Below, one piece after another: positions 6,875-10,805 of a DNA stretch of 10,805 nt. This stretch comes from WVWW01 sp041568335 (GTDB lineage: Bacteria > Acidobacteriota > Polarisedimenticolia > Polarisedimenticolales > Polarisedimenticolaceae), in NCBI GenBank assembly GCA_041568335.1, contig JBFFZZ010000088.1, positions 1 through 10,805 of the forward strand, in the 5' to 3' direction. Below the pieces are notes generated by a model. It did not search any database. It had not been told where the DNA came from and worked only from the letters and a program-made list of their open reading frames with translations. Numbering within the stretch: the stretch's first letter is position 1; every line of letters starts with the position of its first letter. A program made the position numbers and the translations under genes.

Positions 6875-8344
6875 CTACTTGACGAGTTCGGTCTCGGGGT
6901 ACTGCGCGTACCAACCGAACCAGTACGCCGGGCTGGTGGCCACCCGTGGCAACCGGGTCCCGGCGTCACCCACCAGCGCGTCCTCCTCGATCCGCCACAG
7001 CGAGTCGGCGGAATCGACCACGCTCATGCCGCGCTCCCAACGCGTGAGCTCACGGTCACCGACGAGGTAGGCACGCGTCGTCCCCCCGCCGCTGGTGAGG
7101 AACGCGATCCGCTCGTCGCCGATCGCGTGGTGGTAGATCGGGTTCCGATTCAAGAACTTGCGCGACACGGCCAGCGCCACGCCGGCTCGCTCGAGCGTCA
7201 CCACGACATCCTTGTTCTGCAGCCGCTTGTCGACGACGGGGACCTCGAACATGATCCGGTCGGAACGCTCGTACTCGTCATAGGCCCCGCCCGCGGGATA
7301 GTCGTTGTCGAAACCGGTTTCCGCCGACAGGACGCTGGTGTCCGGGTGCATCGCTTTCCACTCGCCCCAGGTCGTGGTCACGACCGGGAAACGTCTCAAA
7401 GCTTGCCCGCTGCCGACGCGTGGGCCGACGACCGGCTTGCCGTAGAGCGAGGACCACAAGGTCATCGTCTCCTCGTCGAACATCAGTTTGTTCGACCGGT
7501 ACAGCAATCCGCTGGTCCCGAGCGTCAGCGTCTCGTCGCCCACGCGCGACTCGTAGGGGATCACGGAGCCGCACAGCGTGCAGTAGACCAACGCGATCTC
7601 GGTTTCGCCGAGCTTGTCGCGCACCAACTCGTGCCAGCTGATGACGCGTTTCGGGTAGGCGCGTGCCGCGCCGTCGATCTCGACACCGAACACGACGTCG
7701 TCGTCGGAGAGGTAAGCCGCATCCTCCAATCCGATCGCCGGTGGGTGATCGAGCGGAGGGATGCCGTTGACCATGACGCCACCCCAGTCGATCTCGTCGA
7801 GCCGGATCGCGGCCGGCCGGTCCGGGTACAGGAACTCGGTCAGGCGCGGATCGATGTTGCGATAGACGCCCGCCTTGAGATAGGCGTAGTCGGGATGCGG
7901 CTCGTAGGGCAAGGACCACATCCAGCGTCGCCAGCCGTCCAGGTCGTCACCGAAGTTCTTGCCGGTTTGCTTCTTGAGGAACTGCAGCAGCCGGCGACGG
8001 ATCGGCGAGCCGCGATCGCCGGGGACCGCCGCCCTCGCCGAGAGATCGGTGGGGCGGTGCGCTTCGCGTGCATCGGCCATCGATTCGGGGATCAAGCCTC
8101 CCGAGGGGCCACTCGCGGAGCCCCCGGACGAGGAGCGGTCGGGCGGTCGCATCATCCGCGCGAAGTCGATGAAGATCGGCGTGTAGCCGTCATGCCAGTC
8201 GGCGGCGATTCGTTTCAGCGCCGCCTTCGCGACCTTCTCGTCGGACGACGCCGCCTCGAAGAACAACACGATGTCGGGGTGCGACTCTCCAGCCACGCCT
8301 GCCGCCATCATCAGCGTCAAAACGGTCGCGAACATGAGCCGCAT
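6875..8344 (-). CDS. DUF3179-domain exported protein
   Basis: The 489-residue product begins with a signal peptide (MRLMFATVLTLMMAAGVAG, cleavage near residue 19). Residues about 20-65 are helical with no recognised domain. A Ser/Gly-rich linker follows (69-83). The DUF3179 domain covers about 165-489. Visible hallmarks are a Cys-x-x-Cys in LVYCTLCGS (Cys255, Cys258), the LGTSGLLYRSNKLMFDEET stretch (275-293), LWSSLYGKPVVG (296-307), and the C-terminal WFGWYAQYPETEL (475-487). The family's biochemical function is unknown; the Cys pair could bind metal or be redox active. The start at 8344 is chosen because GGAGG lies 5 nt upstream and the signal peptide begins there. The frame is open further upstream, but only as antisense of the neighbouring TPR gene. 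It appears monocistronic, divergent from the TPR gene and convergent with the vWA gene. Confidence 0.9.
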   Translation of the reverse strand: MRLMFATVLTLMMAAGVAGESHPDIVLFFEAASSDEKVAKAALKRIAADWHDGYTPIFIDFARMMRPPDRSSSGGSASGPSGGLIPESMADAREAHRPTDLSARAAVPGDRGSPIRRRLLQFLKKQTGKNFGDDLDGWRRWMWSLPYEPHPDYAYLKAGVYRNIDPRLTEFLYPDRPAAIRLDEIDWGGVMVNGIPPLDHPPAIGLEDAAYLSDDDVVFGVEIDGAARAYPKRVISWHELVRDKLGETEIALVYCTLCGSVIPYESRVGDETLTLGTSGLLYRSNKLMFDEETMTLWSSLYGKPVVGPRVGSGQALRRFPVVTTTWGEWKAMHPDTSVLSAETGFDNDYPAGGAYDEYERSDRIMFEVPVVDKRLQNKDVVVTLERAGVALAVSRKFLNRNPIYHHAIGDERIAFLTSGGGTTRAYLVGDRELTRWERGMSVVDSADSLWRIEEDALVGDAGTRLPRVATSPAYWFGWYAQYPETELVK

Positions 8345-8349
8345 GAGGG

Positions 8350-8354
8350 CCTCC
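8350..8354 (-). promoter_or_regulatory. Ribosome binding site of the DUF3179 gene
   Basis: GGAGG on the minus strand sits 5 nt before the ATG at 8344 and fixes that codon as the start among several in-frame candidates, including an ATG four codons upstream whose own codons contain this motif. Confidence 0.75.
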
Positions 8355-8406
8355 ATCCCGCCGGATTCACCAGGACAACCGGACGACGGGCCGCCGAAAT
8401 TCCCGG

Positions 8407-8415
8407 TGCTAGAAT
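8407..8415 (+). promoter_or_regulatory. Extended -10 promoter close to the TPR start
   Basis: TGCTAGAAT fits an extended -10 element (TGn followed by TAGAAT, 5 of 6 to TATAAT). No good -35 is seen, which is usual for extended -10 promoters. Its 3' end lies 7 nt before the ATG at 8423, so transcription would start at or next to that codon and give a leaderless mRNA. The 78-nt spacer contains no better plus-strand candidate. Confidence 0.45.
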
Positions 8416-8422
8416 GGAGATT

Positions 8423-9319
8423 ATGCGAAACATTTTCCTTGCGCTGACTCTGTTTGCGATGTTGGTCGTGACGGCGCCGTTTGCGGCGCAAAGAGTCGAC
8501 CCCCTCACCGGCCAGGTGGTCGAGCAGGCCCCGCCGCCGGAACCGGAGTTCGCGGACCTGACGGAGGCGAACGAGTTGGTCCGAGCGCAGGACTACGCGG
8601 GGGCCGAAGCGGCCCTGGCCGCCCTGCAGAACGACTTCCCGGAGGACATCCCGCTTCTGGCGCTGCGCGGCGAGCTGCTCGTGGCGCTGAGCCGGATCGA
8701 CGAAGCGATCCCGCTGTTGAGGAAGGTCGCGGAGATGCAGCCGGAGCGGCCGAGGGTTCATTTCCAGCTCGGCACCGCGCTCGCCTCCACCGGCGACCGG
8801 AGCGGCGCGCTGGACGCGTTCGGCAAGGAGCTGACGCACTCCAAGGAAGCCCAGGTGCGGCTGCTGGCACACATGAACCGTTCGATGCTGTACCAACAGC
8901 AGCGGCAATGGAGGGACGCCGCGGCCGAGCTGGAACAGGCCCTCGAGCTGGACCCCTCGCAGCTGAAGGCATGGGGCGACCTCGTCACGCTCTACCTGGA
9001 TGCCGAGGATCTCGACGGGGCGATCGGCGCCCTGGCGAACGGTTCGACGGCGGGGCATCGCTCGTCCCGCCACTACTACAGCGTCGGGGCCCGGCTGTTC
9101 AAGGCCGAGCGATTCGAGGAGGCGCGGGACGCCTTCTCCGAGACGTTGGTCATCGAGCCGACCCACGCCCGGGCGGTGCGCAGCCTCGCCGCGACGCTCG
9201 AGGAACTGGGCCAAGAGGAGGCCGCACTCGAGCAGTGGGCCCGATACCTCGAGTTGGCCCCCGGAGCCGATGACGCCGATCAAGTCAGCCAGAAACTGGC
9301 CGCCGCCGGAAAGCGTTGA
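8423..9319 (+). CDS. Exported TPR-repeat protein (298 aa)
   Basis: Residues 1-22 form a Sec signal peptide (MRNIFLALTLFAMLVVTAPF, likely cleavage after FAA). A short Pro/Glu-rich linker (36-44) leads into tandem TPRs at about 44-75, 78-109, 112-140, 148-179, 182-210, 216-247 and 250-281. The best ones read AAAELEQALELDPSQLKAWG and ARDAFSETLVIEPTHARAVR. The array fills nearly the whole protein, so it is probably a periplasmic or outer-membrane-associated scaffold; its partner is unknown. The ATG at 8423 begins the signal peptide directly. An ATG at 8414 is in frame but overlaps the likely -10 element. GGAG at 8416-8419 is only 3 nt before 8423, short for a normal ribosome binding site. It lies just before the rimP operon and is read in the same direction. 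Confidence 0.88.
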   Translation: MRNIFLALTLFAMLVVTAPFAAQRVDPLTGQVVEQAPPPEPEFADLTEANELVRAQDYAGAEAALAALQNDFPEDIPLLALRGELLVALSRIDEAIPLLRKVAEMQPERPRVHFQLGTALASTGDRSGALDAFGKELTHSKEAQVRLLAHMNRSMLYQQQRQWRDAAAELEQALELDPSQLKAWGDLVTLYLDAEDLDGAIGALANGSTAGHRSSRHYYSVGARLFKAERFEEARDAFSETLVIEPTHARAVRSLAATLEELGQEEAALEQWARYLELAPGADDADQVSQKLAAAGKR

Positions 9320-9357
9320 TTTTTCAATAGCTTACAGCGACGGCTCTCGGCGTCGGC

Positions 9358-9386
9358 TTGCTTCGCGGACCCGTTTCGGCTACAGT
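9358..9386 (+). promoter_or_regulatory. Candidate promoter of the rimP-nusA operon
   Basis: TTGCTT (9358-9363), a 17-nt spacer and TACAGT (9381-9386) form a plausible sigma-70 promoter, with 3 and 4 matches to consensus and ideal spacing. Transcription would start near 9393, about 10 nt before the terminator hairpin, so a terminated transcript would be roughly 35 nt long. Confidence 0.4.
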
Positions 9387-9402
9387 ACCGCTGGTTTTGG
9401 TA

Positions 9403-9426
9403 GGTGAGCCAGGGCTCACCTTTTTT
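9403..9426 (+). terminator. Intrinsic terminator / attenuator in the rimP leader
   Basis: GGTGAGC (9403-9409) and GCTCACC (9414-9420) form a perfect 7-bp stem with the 4-nt loop CAGG, followed directly by six T. This is a canonical Rho-independent terminator. It sits 84 nt after the TPR stop and 31 nt before the rimP start. It can end TPR transcription, act as an attenuator for rimP-nusA, or both. Conserved terminator-like leaders before rimP are known in other bacteria (the rimP leader motif), which supports the attenuator reading. Confidence 0.85.
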
Positions 9427-9468
9427 ATTGCCTGAAACCGCCGGGGAGGCTCGAGCGTGAGCCAGGGC
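9404..9468 (+). repeat. 12-bp direct repeat linking the terminator arm and the rimP start
   Basis: GTGAGCCAGGGC occurs at 9404-9415 (terminator 5' arm, loop and first bases of the 3' arm) and again at 9457-9468, where its first three bases are the rimP GTG start codon. The copies are identical over 12 bases and differ on both sides. As a result GGCTCAC (9413-9419) can pair with either copy. Confidence 0.85.
9443..9449 (+). promoter_or_regulatory. Ribosome binding site of rimP
   Basis: GGGGAGG is a strong Shine-Dalgarno sequence 7 nt before the GTG at 9457 and supports that non-ATG start. It would lie in the loop of the alternative stem between 9413-9419 and 9457-9463. Confidence 0.8.
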
Positions 9469-9936
9469 CGACACGACATTTTGCTCGAAGAGCTCGGCCG
9501 ATTGGCCGGGAAAGTGATCTCGGAGGCGGGTCTCGAGCTCGTCGAGTTGAGCCTCAAGGGTTCGAGCAAAAAGCGCGTGTTGCGCCTCGACATCGACCGA
9601 CCGGGACCCGGTGGCGTGGGGCTGGAGGATTGTCAGCTCGTGAGCCGGCAGGTCGGTGCGGCGCTCGAGGAATCCGACCTGATTCCTTCGAGTTACGTGC
9701 TGGAGGTCTCCTCCCCCGGGATCGACCGGCCGATCCGGACCGACGATGACATCCGAAGAAATGCCGGGCGGAGAGTTCGGATCCAGACGACCGAGCCGAT
9801 CGCCGGCCGCAAGGTGTTTGCCGGGGTGTTGATCGGCGGCGAAGCCGGTTGGGTGGAGCTACGCATCGACGACACCGAAGTGTTGAAGATCCCTCGCGAT
9901 CGCATCCAGGTGGCTCATCAGGAAGCCTCCTTTTAA
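9457..9936 (+). CDS. rimP: Ribosome maturation factor RimP
   Basis: RimP is a cytoplasmic factor needed for maturation of the 30S ribosomal subunit. The 159-residue length is typical. The N-terminal alpha/beta domain (about 1-90) includes GLELVELSLKGSSKKRVLRL (25-44) and ends with the family signature SSPGIDRP at residues 85-92. The C-terminal SH3-like beta-barrel (about 93-155) follows, with RRVRIQT (105-111) and the closing LKIPRDRIQVA. The start is GTG at 9457, supported by GGGGAGG 7 nt upstream. The next gene, nusA, begins 21 nt after the stop, matching the conserved rimP-nusA(-infB) order found across bacteria. Expression is probably controlled by the terminator-like leader at 9403-9426. 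Confidence 0.96.
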   Translation: MSQGRHDILLEELGRLAGKVISEAGLELVELSLKGSSKKRVLRLDIDRPGPGGVGLEDCQLVSRQVGAALEESDLIPSSYVLEVSSPGIDRPIRTDDDIRRNAGRRVRIQTTEPIAGRKVFAGVLIGGEAGWVELRIDDTEVLKIPRDRIQVAHQEASF

Positions 9937-9957
9937 GAGACTCGAGGACAGTGCGCT

Positions 9958-10805
9958 ATGAGCAGCGAGTTGTATCAGACAATCGAGATGATCGGCCGGG
10001 AGAAAGGGCTCGATACCGACGTCGTCATCCAGGCGATCGAGGAAGCCTACGCCGCCGCGACTCGCAAGTATTACCAGAGCAAAAAGGACTTCGGCGCGCG
10101 TTTCGACCCCGAAACGGGCAACTTCGAGGTGTTTGCCAAGCACATCGTCGTCGAGAACGAAGACGAGATCGTCGATCCGCAGACCGAGGTGACGCTCGAG
10201 GAAGCGCGCAAGATGCGCGACGACGCCGAGGTCGGTGACGTGCTCGAGACACCGCACGTCGACGCCGAGGCCCCGCTCACGCGGATCGCGGCGCAGGCGG
10301 CCAAGCAGGTCATCTATCAGAAGGTCAAAGAGGCCGAGCGCGAGTTGATCTGGCACGAGTACCACGAGCGCGTCGGCGAGCTGTTGACCGGACAGGTCAA
10401 GCGCTTCGACCGCGGCGACATGGTCGTCGACCTGGGTCGTACGGAGGGTGTGGTGCCGCGGCGGGAGCAGTCACGTGCCGAGCACTACAACCCGGGTGAC
10501 CGCATCCGTGCGGTGCTGATCAACGTCGAGCGCCAGGGCAAGGGTCCGCAGCTGATCCTCTCGCGCGCCGACCCGATCCTCGTCAAGAAGATGTTCGAGA
10601 TGGAAGTGCCGGAGATCTACGACAGCACGGTCGAGATCGTGAGTGTGAGCCGCGACGCGGGAGAACGCAGCAAGGTGGCCGTCGCCTCGCGCGACCGTGA
10701 CGTCGACCCGGTCGGCGCCTGTGTCGGGATGAAGGGCTCACGCGTGCAAGCGGTGATCCGCGAGCTGCGCGGCGAGAAGATCGACATCGTCCAGTACGAC
10801 GATGA
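9958..10805 (+). CDS. nusA: Transcription termination/antitermination factor NusA, N-terminal part
   Basis: The frame is open from the ATG at 9958 to the window edge (282 codons and 2 bases), so the C-terminus is missing. NusA binds RNA polymerase and controls pausing, intrinsic termination and antitermination. The N-terminal polymerase-binding domain covers about 1-130, starting MSSELYQTIEMIGREKGLDT. An S1 RNA-binding domain follows (about 138-202, GELLTGQVKRFDRGDMVVDL). KH1 begins near 203 and contains the near-universal stretch DPVGACVGMKGSRVQAVIRE (250-269), followed by LRGEKIDIV. GAGGA at 9944-9948, 9 nt upstream, is the ribosome binding site. It lies 21 nt after rimP, without a visible promoter or terminator between, so they are cotranscribed. 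Because NusA enhances hairpin-dependent pausing and termination, the leader hairpin could let it feed back on its own operon. Confidence 0.96.
   Translation, partial: MSSELYQTIEMIGREKGLDTDVVIQAIEEAYAAATRKYYQSKKDFGARFDPETGNFEVFAKHIVVENEDEIVDPQTEVTLEEARKMRDDAEVGDVLETPHVDAEAPLTRIAAQAAKQVIYQKVKEAERELIWHEYHERVGELLTGQVKRFDRGDMVVDLGRTEGVVPRREQSRAEHYNPGDRIRAVLINVERQGKGPQLILSRADPILVKKMFEMEVPEIYDSTVEIVSVSRDAGERSKVAVASRDRDVDPVGACVGMKGSRVQAVIRELRGEKIDIVQYDD

Noticed and set aside
6833..8422. Upstream extension of the small TPR protein's frame
   Set aside because: It is antisense to the DUF3179 gene and shows no known domain; the signal peptide begins at 8423.
8345..9283. Upstream extension of the DUF3179 frame
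   Set aside because: It is antisense to the exported TPR gene, whereas GGAGG and a signal peptide mark the start at 8344.
9338..9355. Hairpin CGACG/CGTCG after the small TPR gene as a terminator
   Set aside because: The 5-bp stem has an 8-nt loop and no following T-run; the hairpin at 9403-9426 is far stronger.
1..10805. CRISPR array, insertion sequence, tRNA or defence island
   Set aside because: I saw no regularly spaced repeats, transposase, terminal inverted repeats or tRNA-like cloverleaf; the vWA, TPR and protease genes all carry export signals, which argues against a cytoplasmic defence system.

Overview
The window most likely comes from an acidobacterium-type genome. GC content is high, and the plus-strand gene at 4660-6870 matches the 'VWFA-related Acidobacterial' protein family. 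Its neighbours, an FG-GAP/ASPIC lipoprotein, several exported TPR proteins and a DUF3179 protein, are also common in Acidobacteriota and similar soil or sediment phyla. This assignment is inferred from gene families and base composition; no marker rRNA is present.

Layout. (1) Positions 1-4580 hold four closely packed minus-strand genes, read from right to left: an exported trypsin-like serine protease (4580-3801), a seven-repeat FG-GAP lipoprotein with a C-terminal ASPIC/UnbV domain (3783-2035), a TPR lipoprotein (2033-384) and a second exported TPR protein that runs off the left edge (384-<1). Gaps are 17 nt, 1 nt and a TGATG stop/start overlap, so this is almost certainly one operon. (2) A 79-nt, relatively AT-rich divergent spacer separates it from the plus-strand exported vWA protein (4660-6870). 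(3) A minus-strand DUF3179 protein (8344-6875) converges on the vWA gene, with only 4 nt between stops. (4) A 78-nt divergent spacer separates it from a small plus-strand exported TPR protein (8423-9319), which may be leaderless. (5) The right end is the conserved housekeeping block rimP (9457-9936) and nusA (9958->10805), preceded by a promoter-like sequence and an intrinsic terminator or attenuator at 9403-9426.

How it fits together. All seven genes left of rimP carry an N-terminal export or lipoprotein signal, so this is an envelope/secretome cluster beside a translation and transcription-elongation operon. The protease, propeller lipoprotein and two TPR proteins probably act together at the cell surface or in the periplasm, but their substrate cannot be read from the sequence.

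The most interesting signal is at rimP. The 5' arm and loop of the terminator hairpin (GTGAGCCAGGGC) recur exactly at the rimP start codon. The 3' arm of the terminator could therefore pair either with its own 5' arm or with the rimP initiation region, an arrangement that could support attenuation or translational control. I found no CRISPR array, tRNA, rRNA, insertion sequence or recognisable defence system. There is no gene-free stretch over 300 bases; the longest is 137 nt (9320-9456).
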